Part shown: piece by piece, positions 13,001 to 27,229 of the stretch
Position numbering within the stretch: the stretch's first letter is position 1
Layout: every line of letters begins with the position of its first letter
The notes under the pieces: model-generated
Seen by the model: only the letters and a program-made list of their open reading frames with translations
Database searches by the model: none
What the model was told of the DNA's origin: nothing
Assembly: GCF_048771995.1 (NCBI RefSeq)
Contig: NC_133043.1
Coordinates: forward strand, 7,086,501-7,150,500
Direction: 5' to 3'
Length of the DNA: 64,000 bases
Source of the DNA: Taeniopygia guttata
Taxonomy: Eukaryota > Chordata > Aves > Passeriformes > Estrildidae
Translations under genes and position numbers: made by a program

Positions 13001-16000
13001 CTATTTAATGTAGCATTTAATGACAAACCTCTTCACGCAGCCTCAGATTTCCAGGGCTTCTCGGGCCCTGAAAATCCCCAAGCCATTTTGCCCTGTTTTG
13101 GTTTTATTGGCCCTAGCCATAAAAGCCTGCTGTGTTAATTTAACTGTTACAGTACTCAAAACCTTGTGGCTTGTAATTCCTCACACAAAGCTGGCAGCTC
13201 TTTCCATGGGCTAAAATCGAAGCCACAGGTGTTTTTGACTTCATGCCAAGGTGTCTGAGCCCCCTGCCAGGGTCTGAAGACAGCCAGGGCAGCCAGAGGG
13301 ATGTCCTAGGTTCCCACAGGTCATGCTAGTCTGAAGCCACCCCTCTGTGACATGGTTTTGAAGGTCAGAGGTGTACAAAGATGAAAGGTGTCTCCAGGGC
13401 TGGTGAGGAATGGGCACAAACTCTCAGCTTTGATGCTGAGAAGAATTCAACAGCAGCATGTCTGTGGTCAGGGCTCTTCTGTCTGCGTGGCATTGACTGA
13501 GAGCAGTGCTGCAAGGAGCTGCTGCAGGGCTGGAACAGCCTCATTAAATCTGAGCCGAGAACTGGAGCCAAAGAGACATCTGATGAGTCACTCGAAGACA
13601 AAGGAAGAGCTAGGCAAGAAGTGGAAAACAGAAATTGTAGAAAGCAACAGGTAGGTAGAAAATAGAAGCAAAATGCCGAAGAAATGTTCCTTGTCAGCTT
13701 CTGTCCCTGTAAGGGATCTTCACTCGGCTTCCTCACTGAAACTGCTGCAGTGCAAATGAAATTCCCTCTCCATCAGTTCCTCTTGTAATTAAACAGTTGG
13801 GAAGAATCCAGGTGAAATCCCCAAACCACATTGCTACATTCGGCCTGTTCCCCTCCTGTACTGGTAACATGTCAGAAGGGCTTCGGGACTTGGCTGTGAC
13901 TTGTCTCTGATTCATCAGACCTTGGCCAGAAGAGGCTGAGTCTGAGCCCAAACCACTACCACTCCATTGGAGATTAGTTTGGAAGCCTGTGCTTAATCAG
14001 AGCTTAGGCACAGGTGGTTCTATTTTAGCCAATCTCCAGAATAATTATATTTTATTGGTTGTCTTTGGTCTCAACACCCTGTACCTAAGCTGTCGTGGGG
14101 GAATGCAAATATGGTTTGGCTTGGCTGGAGCTCCCCTCTCCCCCTGAAATGTTCTGGGTTGATGCATCCACTCTGTTTTCCTTTTAATTTCCTGCCTTAC
14201 CCTGCTGCTGTGGCCATCCCAGCCTGGCATGTGGCACCTAAAGCTGCTGTGCCCATGTCCTGCTTCTGGGGCAGTGGGGGAACCTCTGGGTCTGCCCAGG
14301 CTCCTCCAGCACCATTTCCCTCTGCAGCTTGGGCAGTGGCTGAACTGTTTCCATGGATTAGCCCTGTAACTCCACATTCACACAAAGTGTCTACAAAACC
14401 CCAGTCTGAGGTGGGGAGCTCTGGCTCTGTCCTGGTTTTGAATGCGTGTGTGGTACATGAAAGGGACGAGGCTTTTATACCCTGGGGAAAACCCATCATG
14501 AATTTTAGATGTGATTAATTTCCCAGCAGGATAAATAATCACAGAGCTGAGAAGATACCTGGGATCTGGTCCAATGTCACATTTTATCTTTGCACTCTGT
14601 CTCCTTGTTTTCTGGGAATGCTCTCTCTGGGAGCTATTTGGAGACAGAAGAGGCTGTGGCTTCCAGCCTGGGGCTGGGCAGTGCTGCGGGGCTGGTGGGC
14701 ACAGGCTGCTGCTTCCCTGGCACCTCCAGGGTTTATAGAGAGGAGGCTTAATTAGAGCTTGCAGGGAGCTAATTCTGCCCTGTCTGGAGTTTTGGTTATG
14801 TCATGAGTTATGGCACTGTTCATCCCCACACTTCAAAGTGCCACCAAACTGTTTTTCAGCCTTTTCTATTTTTCATCTGGCTAGTCATAAATGGTTTTAT
14901 TTTGGTTTTATTTTTACACCACTTCCCAGTCTGGTTTGATTCCTTGGATCTTGGTGATGTTACATCAGGGCACAGAATAGTAACTGTGTTCAGAGTAACC
15001 AAAATAAAAGTGTCAGAGGCTGTTAATCAAGAGATGTCAACTGGGGTCAGGAAGAGTTTCCAGCCATTTTGCGTGAGCCAGAGATGAGGTTTGAATCATG
15101 CTGCTAAACAAGATGAAATGTTCCTGTGGCCTCCTCCACCATTCCTGTGTGAAAATGTTGAAAAGCTGGGTTTTTTTGCCTTAACTTTGGGAAGTGTGGC
15201 AGCCAAAGTCACCAACCAGGATCCATTTGGGGCCATTGGGCTGGGCCAGGGCAGCTCACTAGATGTGTCTTTGTTTCTTCAGGGCTCCCAAAGCATTGCA
15301 CATCTTTGAGCAGAGCACGTTCAGACCTCTCTCCCCTCCTCCAGTGTCTCCCTTGGCACTTCTGCTGCTGATCACAGCCGTATCTTGTTTGACTGAATTG
15401 TTCCCTCTCTGCTTCCCTCAGCTCTCCTCTCTCAGCCAAGTTGTAAATCAGGGTTTGTAGCTGATGTTGTTCCCAGGGAAGCAAACAGGAAAAGTGCAGA
15501 CAGGAGGGTTATGACTTCCCTGAGGGATGTGATTGAGTGGAAGAATTGGCCTATCAGGTGGAATAGATCCAAAGTAGTAGTCTGAAAAATGGGACTAGTG
15601 ACTCAATTTGGAAGGAAACCACCCCTGTTCTAAGTACTGTCTTCAGGAGAAAGCTTTTAATCTCTGCATTCCTCCCCTCTGAGATCTCATGCTGGTTTGG
15701 GAGTTTGAGTCATGTCAGTTGTTTCATCATTAGTACTCTTTGTTTCATTTGTTTTTCATCAGATATTTTTCCTTTCCCCAGTTGTTCATGGGACTGAATT
15801 ACAGAAAGTGATTTCCCAGGGGCTGTCCCCACCTGAGCTCTAAGTGGCCTCACACACAGGTCAGAGAGCTCTCAGAAATCCCACAGAGCCAGCACAGAAG
15901 GCTTGTGACAAGCAGAAGCAAGAGCACGAATTTCTGGTGGCCCTGTGGGTTTGTTTGGGGTCAGGGATGCTGTTTGGCTCTGCTGTGCTGTTGGAGAGGA

Positions 16001-16298
16001 GCAGCCTGAAGGATTAGTGGGGAAATGTGACTATTTCCACCCTGCCCTGGGGTTATCCTACTCTCTGCCCCACTCTCTGTGCTTTAAACAAAGGCTGGCT
16101 AAGGGAGCTTTGGGGGAATTAAAGCAGTTCAATCACAGCAAGAGGCTGTTTGCAGGCTTTTAAATAAACATTGAAAAAAACCTTCCAGCATGGCATGTTG
16201 GGAGATAATAATTCCACGTTGCATTTGGCTTTTCATTGGCATGTGTGAATGTGTTATATTCAATAGTGGAGGATCTCTAGGCTGGGGAAGAATTTTCC
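4005..16298. other. Long non-coding stretch
   Basis: No gene is supported in this 12 kb. It holds homopolymer runs (T near 7183-7198, A near 11167-11178 and 12591-12606), an AT-rich patch near 9165-9230, and many short chance ORFs on both strands. The longest, 149 codons at 11734-12183, overlaps an antisense ORF of similar size and shows no domain. The stretch could be intergenic or a large intron of a gene outside the window. Confidence 0.45.
4405..4475. repeat. Possible ancient CR1/SINE-tail remnant
   Basis: Short AT-rich text with a pattern of the kind TATAGCACTT...ATGCTTTAA...TAATGT, which resembles the 3' tails of old amniote CR1/L3-type repeats. The resemblance is from memory and by eye only. 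It could be chance. Confidence 0.25.
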
Positions 16299-16440
16299 TA
16301 GAATCACAAAATGGTTTGGGTTAGAAGGGACCTCAAAGAACATCTTGTTCCAATCTTCCCTTCTTGTGCAGGGCACCTTCCACTAGTCCAGGCTGCTCAA
16401 AACCCCACCAGCCTGGCCTTGAACGCTTGTAGGGGTGGGA
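16299..16440 (-). repeat. CR1 LINE 3' fragment (old)
   Basis: The plus strand begins with the recognisable reverse complement of an avian CR1 3' end: an AGAATCACAAAATGGTTTGG-like start, then GGGACCT, a ...CACTAGTCCAGG...CTGCTCAA... block and ...GCCTGGCCTTGAAC. Similarity fades after about 16440. CR1 is the main non-LTR retrotransposon of birds and usually leaves 5'-truncated copies like this. The element runs on the minus strand, with its 3' end at the lower coordinate. Confidence 0.85.
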
Positions 16441-19400
16441 TCTTGGTCAGTCATGGCAAGGGAGAATGGGACAGCTTCAGCTCTTGCCCTGCCACAAAGT
16501 CCTTTGTCATTGCAAGTGGCAGTGCTGCCCTTCCCCACCTGGGCACACCCTGCCTTCCTTTCTCCTCCTCTTAAATTAGGAATTCTCTTAGGGCAGCCAG
16601 TGTCCCCATCTCGGTCTAGCTGAGCAGTTCTTGAACACAGTGATGCCTCACCACTCGTGTTGTTACACAATGGCCACAATAAATACGTTTATTCAGGTTA
16701 TGGATTCCTTCCATCTGCTGGGCACAGACAAACTGCAGGTCAGTGGGAGCTGAGATCGTGTGTTGAGCATGCAGTAAAGCATGATTAGCACAGTTTGGCT
16801 GTGTAGCCCTGTGCAGTATCTTCTACCACAGGAATAAAATATTTGGAGGAAGAGAATGGTTAGATCTGCTAAATGAATCCTTCAAAACCCTTGGGCGTGA
16901 TGCTATTTAAGTATAAGGATCTTTTGACACTCCTTGCAGCTGTAGAAACATTTGTGTGCTGTTTAGGGGCTGTTCTGTCAGCAGCAGAGTGCTCAGAGTC
17001 TGTGAAATAAAACCTGGCAGCACCTTTAAAGATGGTTTGGTGCTCAAGATCTCAGGGAACAGCCTCTGAATTAGTGTCCCAAAGGAGCAGGGAGAGGAGC
17101 CCCAGATCTCTTTCCTGGGGAACAAGATCTCCACTCTCTGCATCTGGTGGTCATGAACTAAAGAATTCTATCCTGCAGCCTGGTGAGGAATTTAAGAGAT
17201 TGTATGGACAGACTGGATTTACCACAGACATAAATGATGCTCTCCTTTTGCTCCAGTCGCACTGAGTCATGTCTGTGTCCCTTTTCTTTCAAATAAATGT
17301 AGATGATGACTGCTTGTCCTCAAGCAGGGAGCTGGGTTCTGGTGTGGCTGCAGGGATTCCTTCCTTTGCCCCTCCTCAGCAGGTGACCTCTAAAACCCCT
17401 GCAAGCCCTGCTTCCTTAAAACTCTACAGCCTCAGGAGGGTTGGAGATGGGAATTGATGTGTCAGCAGCAGCTGTGAGGTTGAAGGAGTCTCTGGGTGTA
17501 TGCAAAGAGCAATCAATGCAAATTCAGAAATCCAAGTTGGCAAACTGCTCAGGAGTCACAGATCAAACTCGTTGCTGGAGGGTTGTTTATTAGCTATAGC
17601 ATTTTGATAATGATTATCATCCTACATTAAAGCCTTGGCTTAATCCCAATTTTCCTCCCCACAAATTAGGAACAGTTGCACTAAGGGCTGGTCTAGTGGG
17701 AAATAACAGAGAGGGGCTGATGTTAAAGCACAGTGGTGAGGAGATCCAGCAGCCCTTGGTACCCTGCACTGGGAATGAGCACCAAACCTCACCAGCAGGC
17801 ACTGCAGGACACCAGCAACTCATCTTACCCTGATTTCAAGGAGGAAAAAGCTTTTCTGATACAAACAAGTGGTTTCCAAACTGTTGACTCCAAGTGGTTC
17901 TGGACATCGTGGAAAGAAGGCTGCAGACCTGCCTGGTGCTTGATCTGTGACAGCTTCTGTGGCAGTTCTCTGGCCAGAAGTGTCTGGGTATTCATTGCCC
18001 TTCTTGTTTATATAAGAGGTTCCCACTGCTGTAGCCACAACCAATGCAATGGGTGAGGCTGGAACTAACCCAGAGTGCAAATTTGCCCCATATTTGGTAA
18101 ATTTCTTGACTTCTGATATGTTTGCAAAGCCATGGAAGCAATTTCTTCTGCCAAAAATTTATATGATGAGTTTCTCCCAATTGCAGTGAATTATCCATGA
18201 GCAGTTTAAAGTTTGATGACACACATATATAATTTAAAGCAGTTCTGACACTCGCATATAATTTAAAGACGTTCACAAAATAACTTCTGGTTTGTAAATT
18301 GGAGCAACCAGTGCAGGAGCACATATGGAAAAGCTGAGCTTGGATCCCTGCTGATTAGTGTTGGCACTGCAGGCACAGCCTGCTCTTTGTGCAGTTTGGA
18401 GTGTGACCAGTTCAAACTTTTTACAGCAGAAAGAGTTTTCCAAAGCAGCTTTAAAGTGAATGTCAAAAGATCATTAGTTGATATGCAAATAAAGAAATTA
18501 TCTCTCATAGAAAGGACTTTTCCTTCCAAATGAGGAATTGAAACTTGTTTTGTCATTTAGAACAATCTCATCTCCAAGCCTTGCTTGTGTTATTTGGCAA
18601 GTGCTGCCCAAATCTGATAACCTTGGCAGTGTGTGGCTTTGAGATTCTCTGCTTTGAAAGATGAAATTTGCAGAGCTGCTGTTGAAATCCCAGCTGAAGG
18701 AAGTAACAGTCTCACCACTCCACTGCCCACTAAAACATCTCAGTGAGAGCAGGAAAACAGCTGGCAGATTGAGATGAAGCCTGGTTACTTCAGCCCAAAC
18801 TCCTGGCCTGCAAAGTAGCTTTGCAAAGCAGGAGGGATTTTGAATGGGGTTAGTGGGAACTGGGAACATGATCTTTGGATGTGCCTGGTGAACACTTCAT
18901 GGCAACTGTGCCAGATGTGGCAACACATCTGGCAGGGCCACACGTGTGATAGTGGTGGCCACAAAAGCTGCAGTGAGTTACAGCTGGAGATGTAGGACCA
19001 GACCAGAGTCTGTTTTTTCAGAAGAATGGTTTTTACTGCCCCTGCTGCAGCACTGGGTCCTTTGGGAGCCCGTGGCAGAGGAAAGCAGGACCATGTCAGG
19101 CTGTGGGTGTCTCTGAGCAGTTGTCTCTGCACTTGCTTGTGCCTCCCTTGTTCTTCCCAGCCACAGGATATCAGCAGTGTCTGCTCTGCTGAGAGCTGAG
19201 GGGAGATTCTCCCCTCCTAATCCAGCACTGGAAAACCAGCAAGGCAGTCAGTGGGGCAGCTGGGACATCTGAGCCTGTGAAGAGAGGCTTTTTCTCCTTT
19301 CCCTGCAGACCTGACTCAGGGCTCAGTGACTCACCTTACACTGAGGGGCCACTGGAGACTGCACTCCAGTTTAAGGTGGCTGAAAAATGATGTGAGCATT

Positions 19401-22400
19401 GCCTCAGAGCTAAAACTCCTGGGAGCCACCAGCAGCACTGAGGCCACTGTCCCCTGTTCCTGCTGTCCCCAGCAAACACTCTTAGGGTGACCAAGCAATG
19501 TGTGCTGATGAACGTGTACTGGCTCATTTATTCTCAATTTCTTTACAGACCAGGCAAAATTTAAAGCCCCAGGTTTGTTTTTGGACTCAAGACAGGTGAA
19601 GGCCAAAGGCTTCCCTGTGCAGAGCAGTGGTTCTGTTGAAGCAGAGTTGGGCATGGTGAGCCCTTGCTGACCTGTGGTTTGCTCTCTGGTTTGGTTCCTC
19701 ATGAGGGGTCTGCAGCTCCCTAATGAAAACCAGCCCTACAGTCCCTGTTTCCCTGGTGCAAGTGCTCATGGTGCTGGAGAACCTTCTCTTGGGGGAGTGT
19801 GGGTCTGTCTTGGGGGAGACTTTCCTACAATTTATATGAGTACAAAACCTGGTATCAGAAATACCAAGTAGAACCTGTTATCTTCTACCTGGAAGAAGAA
19901 ATTATTGGCGAAGAAATTCTTCAGGCACCATCTGCTTTATGCTACTCTTGCCTGCTGTATCCCACTGCTCAAAGTCAGCATTAGTGGAAATTCCAGCTCT
20001 GTTGTGTCTGCCTGCCACTGCTGCATGGCTGTTTATCTCCACACAGCTGCTGCTGAGGTTTAAGAACTTTGTTTAGTCCCCCAGTCTCTGATGATGTCAA
20101 GGATTTTTGTGCAGTTCGTAAAATTGCCCATTCATATAAATGTGTCTGAATAGTTTCCATGGAAACACCTGCTCCACACAGGGAAATGTGATTTGCCTTT
20201 ATGGATAAATATGGAATCTTGCTACCTTGGAGAGCCTGGGCTAGAAAAGGAATGGCTTCTGGCTAAGAAATAGTGCATGAGAGGCCGGCACAAGCCCTGG
20301 GTTGGCACAGCCAGCAGCAAGACCAAAGCTTGGGGGAGAAAAGTCTCAGAAATTCACTGAGGCTGAACCCTCAGGTGTAGTTACAGCAGGGTCCCTGGTG
20401 CTATGAGATTTAGACTTTGACTGAGAGTCACCAAGGTGGCACAGGTGGTACAGTCCCTGCAGTGTTACCTGGGGTGGGTCTTTGTGAGCACCAAGGTCTG
20501 AGGTGAAGGTTTTTCAGTTTTGTGGCGTTTGATAAAACCAGCCTGGGACTCGAGGGAGCTGTGCTTTGGCAGCAGCTCTGGAGACTGAGGGGAAAAAGGG
20601 TTGGATGTCCTTTTAGTAGGGAGGGAGGCAGGTGAGGACTTCCCCTGGAGCTGGAGCCCATGTTGGCAGTGAGGCAAATTTTAAATTACTTTGCTTAAGA
20701 TTTATGTTGGAGACAATAAAACAAAGTGAATACTTCAGGAAGGTCTTGTTTTTTTCTTTAGAGGATAAAGAAGCCCTCTCCTCAGCCCTGTAGGAGGGTA
20801 CAGGAGCACTTAAATTCAAGTATCTTCATCCACATGCCAACCAGGCAGGCTGTTCAGCAGATTTCCTTTGCAGCCAACTGCATCGGTGACCTGGGATAGG
20901 TACAACCACTTGTCACAATGACAAGCTGAGGGTTTAATTTTGTCAATTAATTTCTGTTTGCAAGTGTTCAGCCATAACCTGAATGAATCACAAAGCAGCC
21001 AATTAAGGACCTTGAGGTTTTGTTTGTGTGATTGTTTGGATTGTTTCCTTGTTTTTTTTATTCTGAATATTAGTATGTTGCAGAGACTTCTCTCAGTTCA
21101 GACTGACAGTTCAGAGTTGTGCCTGTGGAGATCTCTGCAGCAGAAGTTCAATACACAGCATAGCTGTGATCTTTAGAGTCTCCTTGGGATCAGTGGAATT
21201 AGAAACCTGGAAACATGAAGTAAAAGGCAGCTGTAAATGTACAGCACCAACTCCCCTCCTGCTGTTTCCCTTCATGGCAGGGCTGCAGCAGCCTCTGAGA
21301 GTTGGTCATGGGGTAAGGGACCCTTATTTTCTGGTCACTTTTGATGACATTGGCCTCTTTATGCTTTCCATGCCCTCTGTCTCATGTTTTCTCCATTTTA
21401 ATCTTACTCTTTTTCTCTCTCAGTGTCATGCTTGTGCTGTAGCTCTATCTCAGCCTCTCTGTCCTGCTGTTTGTCATGTCGATTCCACAGTGCTTGGCAC
21501 CTTCTGAGAGAAGTCAGCTAATCCTACTCCCAGTCCTCAACCAGAACCTATGAGGAGTGATATTTTTCAGACTTCACTAATTCCAGAGAGCATTAAACTT
21601 GGAGATGAGGGCTGAAAACAGAGCTGAGGAATACAGCACACGACAGTTACAGCACATTTGTTACTGAGCATCCACATTAAAGCAGGATTAATGACTGCAT
21701 ACTGCCTCATGCTTTTAAAAAGAAGCCTGAATTTCCATAGGGGATGCTCATTTGAGCAGGAGGGATGTGCAGAGGAGCACACCGTGGCAGGTCCAAGCAG
21801 CAGAGGCCAGCAGAGGGATCCCTGGACTGCTGCTTTCCTCCTTCCTGCTTTGCTGAGAAATTCCAGGTATGACAGAAGTAAAAATACAAAGTGATGGGAC
21901 AGCATCTGGCATCTGCTGGTGCATCTGGGCTGTGGGCAGCAGTCTGTGTCTGATCTCCGGTCTGCCCTCACCCCCACCCCTCCGTGCTCAGGGGCTTTGT
22001 GCCTGCTCACTGCTCCTGGCAAGCCCAGCTGGATGGATTTAGCAGGAGCAGGGAAAGGCTCCTGAAGGCAGTGTCTGTATCCCCTGGAGCTGCTGTGGTG
22101 CCCACATGCCACGGATACTGTGCGAGCACGGAGAGCGAGGATCATTTCACAAAAATGGAGTTTTGTTTTCCATCTCTCCTCAACACAGAAGAATTACAGT
22201 AACATGAGTCCTTCCGAGTGCCAGCATGTGCTCGTGGGCTGGGTACCAAGTTCCTGCTCTGGAGCTGTGGAAGGGCTGGAATTAGAGGGTGAAGGCACAG
22301 ACTGTTCCCTCAGCTCTGTCTGCATCACAATTTTCACAAAGGTCAGCGCTGTGATGCCAGCCCCGCTCCCTTTCTCTCAGCTGCAGTCACCACTGATGGC

Positions 22401-25400
22401 TGGGGGTGAGGCGGCTCCCTGGAGCCACCAGCTCTCTTCCTGGAAGGTTGACTCACTGCTGCTCTTTGAAGCTGGATCCTGCTGCCTTCCTTTGAATTAT
22501 CTTCCAGATGACAACTCCCTTGTGCTCCTTTCCCTTCTGTACTAACATGTGTGTGCCCTGCTGGGGTGACACCGGTGACATGTGTGCGGCCCGGTGACCG
22601 TGTGGTGGCTTTCCTGTTGGGTGCCACCCGGGTGTGCTGCAGTTTTACACTCATGAAGGCAAAAAAGTTTTCTTTGGGGCGAGGGGTGCCCTGAGAAGCA
22701 GCTCAAGGCCACTCTCTGGTGTTTATCCCAAGGTGTGAGGATGTCCCCATCGTGCTCCTCATGGCCACATGTCCCCAAATCCTGCCCAGTACACCACTTC
22801 CCTTCTGTGCTTTCCTTGCCTGAAGAGCTGGTTCTCAGCCCAGAGGTGCTGAATTCTTAATCCCATCATGCTGATTTTCACCATTTTCTCCCTCTGCCTT
22901 TTTTACTGTGGCTCCTGACATCCCTTGTCCCCACAAGGAGAGGTCTGGGCAGCAGCTGAAGTCACCTTCTGCTTCGTGCAACCTTTTGTTTGCACTCTTT
23001 GTCTTTGAGATATTAACAGCTCTGAACATTTTACACCACTTTCCACCCTTTCTAAGATATCCATCTCAGAGGGAGTTTCATAAAATGGCTCCACAAATCA
23101 TGATCTCTAACAACCAAATGCTGTTTTCCTTTTGTGGTGGCGTGACCTCGTCAGAAATGGGCTGCAAACCCCCAAAATTTCTCTTGAGAAGCCATCATCA
23201 ACCAGCCTGTCTCACCCTGACATCCTGAAGACCACAGGCTGCTTAACATTTGATGCATTTTGGCATCCTGACTGGTTTGTGGCCATTTTTTTCATGTGTT
23301 ATTTAAGATGTGTTTTGGCAATGTGACTATTTTGTGGCTGGTTTTCTGTGTCTTTTTTGAACTTTGGTATGAAAATGTCTGTGATCTATTACCAGCCAAG
23401 GCCAGGGACAGACCAATAGCATGATTTATTGTCTCCTAGAATTAGAAAACAGCTTCTCTCTCTGTACAGGCTTATCTTCCATCCAGTTATAACAATTAAA
23501 TAGATTTTGGAGAGCATCTTTTATCTTAAAACTTGTGGGGTTTAAGCCCTGGAGAATAGTTTAATACTTAAAGTACAATCTGCACAGCTCTAAAACAACC
23601 AGGTCTGTGTTATTCAGAAGAGGTGATTTTTAATGTTAGAGAACATTTTCAGGTTTCTCTGTGATAGAAGCACATTCTCTTGCAAGCAGAGAATTTTTTT
23701 ATTCATCTGAAATAATTTTAAATTCATTTATATAAGGTAAAAAGATAATCTGAGCCACCACTATATTAGGAGGCATTTAAAGTATGGTAGGAGCAAGTAA
23801 AGTGTGTGTAGGTACAGCCAATTTGACACAGGTTTTTGCAACAGCTTTGGAATAGCCAAAGTTTTACTGTTCCATTTTTCTTCTGTAGCTCACAGAGGCT
23901 CTGAGTCACTTTATCAATGACTATTGCAGCAATCTGCTCTTGGCAGGGTGAAAAAAATAATGCCCCAATGGATTTTCTTGCGTTTTTTTTTGGCCCTGAG
24001 GCCAAATCTTCAAAGGCAAATGCTTTAATGCATGCTGAACAAGGAAGGCAAAGGTGGTGGGCAGGGAAGCAGCTCTGTGAAGGATGATTTACAGTGGGCC
24101 AGGGTGTGCCCTGACACCATATTTTGGGGGAATTTGGCTTATTTTGCCCTGCCCTGCTGGTGAAGTGCTTTCTTGACTATAGGAATGTTTCTGTTGAGCA
24201 ATGCGGAGCTGCTGCTGGGATGAATAATTCATGGGAAATCAGGCGTGGAAAAATCTTCCAACATTCAATCAGATTTTTTTTTTTTTCCCTTTTAAAATTC
24301 AGGCTACTGCTGACCTAATTTATCTCGAGGATGAGTTTAGCTGATCTGGACAGACAGGGATTAATTTAACATTAGAAGTGGCGGGGAATGATGTGATAAT
24401 GAAATATAGAAGCTTTTTGCCACTCAATGCTCTTCCCCTCCCATCCTGTGCTGGCTGTTCCTGCTGACATCTGGATGAACATGTGCCTTGGTATCTGGAA
24501 TGCTGGGCCAGAACTCAGGGGTTTGGGATGAAAACACAACAAAGGTTTGCTCTGGGAACACATGCAGATACCTCTGTACGTGGTTATTCCCAGCTCTGGC
24601 TCTGGACACATCCTCAGTGTTGCTGGGAGCTACTGCAGCTTCATTTGGGGAAATATTTCTGCTGGTTTCATTGTTCTTTTTGCTGTCACTCCAGTTTTCT
24701 GGTGTTTAGATTTGTTTTCTTCCTCTGGTAGACTGGAATATGCAAAGCAGGGCCTGATTTCAGAGTGGGAGGAGGGCCCTGAGGAATGAGCATCAAGTCA
24801 GAGACAGCCAAGAAAACCTGTGGTGTAGGATGACACAGCCCATCCTGAGACAGCAAGGCAGCCTCACCTTTCCTGATTATTTTCAGGGTTTTCTTCAGTG
24901 CACCTTTCTGTGTGATTAACAGCTTCAGTACCACGGTAATATTTTCTTTAACTCCTCAATTATTTCTGAATAAAACATTCCCCCTTTGTAAGACATAAAA
25001 GAAGACAGTGTGTATGACTCAAGGAGTTGCTGGACCTTTTCATATTCCATAAGACCATGGAAACATCAGTAAGAGCCAGCAGAGAGTTCAGCAATACCTG
25101 GAGCAATATCACACTGCCTTCTTTGTGATAGGGTGTTGAAAATGAACATGCAATTTTGAATCAATTAGAAAAAGCAGAATTACTTAAAAATATCCTTTTT
25201 TTTTTTTTTTTTTTTTGGTACAATTGGAACAAGAGTTGAGATACAATCCCCTGCAGCTGGAGGTGTGCTGTTTGCTGAGCATGCTGGCAATTTTTGATCT
25301 CAAACATCAGTGCTGTTACTGATCGAGTGCATTGGTTTGCTGGGGAGTTTCTCCACATGACTTTCAGCCAGTATTGACCCTGCTGCTGTATGTCCTTACC

Positions 25401-26944
25401 TTGTGATTTAGCTGGAGGTACAGTGTGTTTTCTTGCCTGCTGCAGATGTCTGCTCTGCCCTATCCTCCTGTGATCACCCAGGAGTCAGTGCTGGACGTGG
25501 GAATAGCTTCATTGCCACATCCCCTCCAGGAGAAGCGATTTGTGTCTGTCCTGCAGGTCACACTCATTCCCCCTCAGAGCTTTGCACACATCAGAACTTT
25601 CTCAGGCTGGCACTGGTGTTTTTGCAGCCCCATGTGCAGACCCTGCTGCAGCCAGTGCTGACCTCCAGCAGCACTTCCCATTATCCTTGTGCTTCCCATT
25701 GTCCTGAGATGGTGCTCAGCACCTCAGCAATTCTGCCTTGACTCGTTAGGTATTCCTAATTGTGAGATGAAGTTCACAGGAGAACAAGCTCAGACTTTAG
25801 TTACCAAGATTGAAGTGTGAAGAACTTGATGCTTTTGCTGTAAACCTGGAAACAAGCAATTACAAGAACAATCAGTCCTAGATACTTGGGGGTTTCAGTG
25901 GTTTTGCTCCATCCTCTTCAGTTCAAGGCCTTTTGAGTTGTGCTGTGGGCTGGAGAGGTTTTCTCGTGCTGCTTGCCCTTGGCACAGAGCCTGGGAGCTG
26001 AGGCATTTTATTCTTCAATGCTGTGTCTGGAGTTGAGAATGGAGTTCACATCTCCTGCCTGTAATTGTCTTTTAAATTGCTTCTGCCCTGATTTGACTGA
26101 GATGGCTTAATAGATATTCCTGAGCTTTTGATAGAGTAACAGTTGTTTTTTGCACCATATGGCAGGAAAGAAGAAGAGGGTAATTATAAATGCTTTCTGT
26201 GAAGCTTGGGAAGTGCAAGGCATTAATTACCAAAGCTCTGTGGAGACAGCCCAGATTACCTCTTGGTTTATTATCAACACAGTTAATAAGGTGCCTTATC
26301 TGGATATGTCTGTGTGAGCAAACACACTCATCCCAGAGCCTGTGCTGGGATCTTGGGTGCTGCTAACTCCCTAATCCAGTGAGAATTGCCATAAAATCTG
26401 AGAAGGTGTGTGCTGAAGGGTTTGGCTGGGGGATGGCTGTTGGGCTGTGTCAGGGGAGGCCAGCAGAGATGGCCTGGGCATCCTGGTTATCTCCTAATAG
26501 CTGAGAGAGAATCCAGTGGATGAGGGGATCAGGGATAGCAGAAAGGATGGTGAACAGCAGGAACAGGCTGTTCATCTCTGCTGAGCTTGCGGACAGGGCT
26601 GAGCTGTGCATGTCACCCGTGCTCCTGCCTGGAAGGATGATCCCACGTGAGGTTATTTTTACAGTGGGAACAGTGGACAGAGGGTCACAGGACATTATAC
26701 CCAGCCTTGCTAAGCCAATTTTGGTCTAATGATCACAGTCATTGGCCTCCTCCCAAAATCATGGTGATCATCACACAGGAATCCCTCACCCCAGGCTAAC
26801 CTCAGAAGACTTTTACTTCCAAGGATAAGTGAAGTTTCAGTGCCAGCTGAAACCTCAGGTCTTGGTACCCACTGCAGCCTGAGGGAGTTTCCCAAGGCCT
26901 GCTGTGGCATCTGGGTGCTGTGCAGGACCAGGGGCTGGCCCAGA
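16441..26944. other. Long non-coding stretch
   Basis: No supported gene. The longest open frame is 193 codons including the stop on the minus strand (21567-22145), in a GC-richer patch. It has no domain or signal I recognise and overlaps open frames on the other strand. A minus-strand frame at 26450-26695 has a hydrophobic segment but no recognised identity. T runs occur near 24270-24284 and 25197-25216. No RNA gene was seen. Confidence 0.45.
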
Positions 26945-27156
26945 GATTCACAGAATTCACAGAATGACCAGGTTAGGAGAGACCTTCAAGATCATCCAGT
27001 CCAACCCAGCCCCAACACCTCAACTAAACCCAGTGCCACCTCCAGTCTGGTTTAAACACACCCAGGGGATGGTGACTCCACCACCTCCCCGGGCAGCCAT
27101 TGCAGAACTTTATCACCTTTCTGTGAAAAACTTTTTCCGAATATCCAGGTTCTGAC
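26945..27156 (-). repeat. CR1 LINE 3' tail, passerine-type subfamily
   Basis: The plus strand starts with the short CR1 terminal microsatellite in reverse (ATTCACAGAATTCACAGAAT). It continues with AGACCTTCAAGATCATC, CCAACCCAGCCCCAACACCTCA, GGGATGGTGACTCCACCACCTCC and a TGTGAAAAACTTTTTCC block, all hallmarks of this CR1 subfamily read antisense. It is 5'-truncated near 27156. The same subfamily appears in sense at 36771-37012. Confidence 0.92.
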
Positions 27157-27229
27157 TGCTCTGGCTCAGCCAGGCCCTGCCTGCAGAGCGAGACTGTCAG
27201 GAGCTGTCACCCAGCAGGGTGAGGAATGG

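Noticed and set aside
21567-22145. 192-residue minus-strand open frame
   Set aside because: Long, but with no recognised domain, no splice framing and overlapping open frames on the other strand. A chance frame in a GC-richer patch is the simpler reading.
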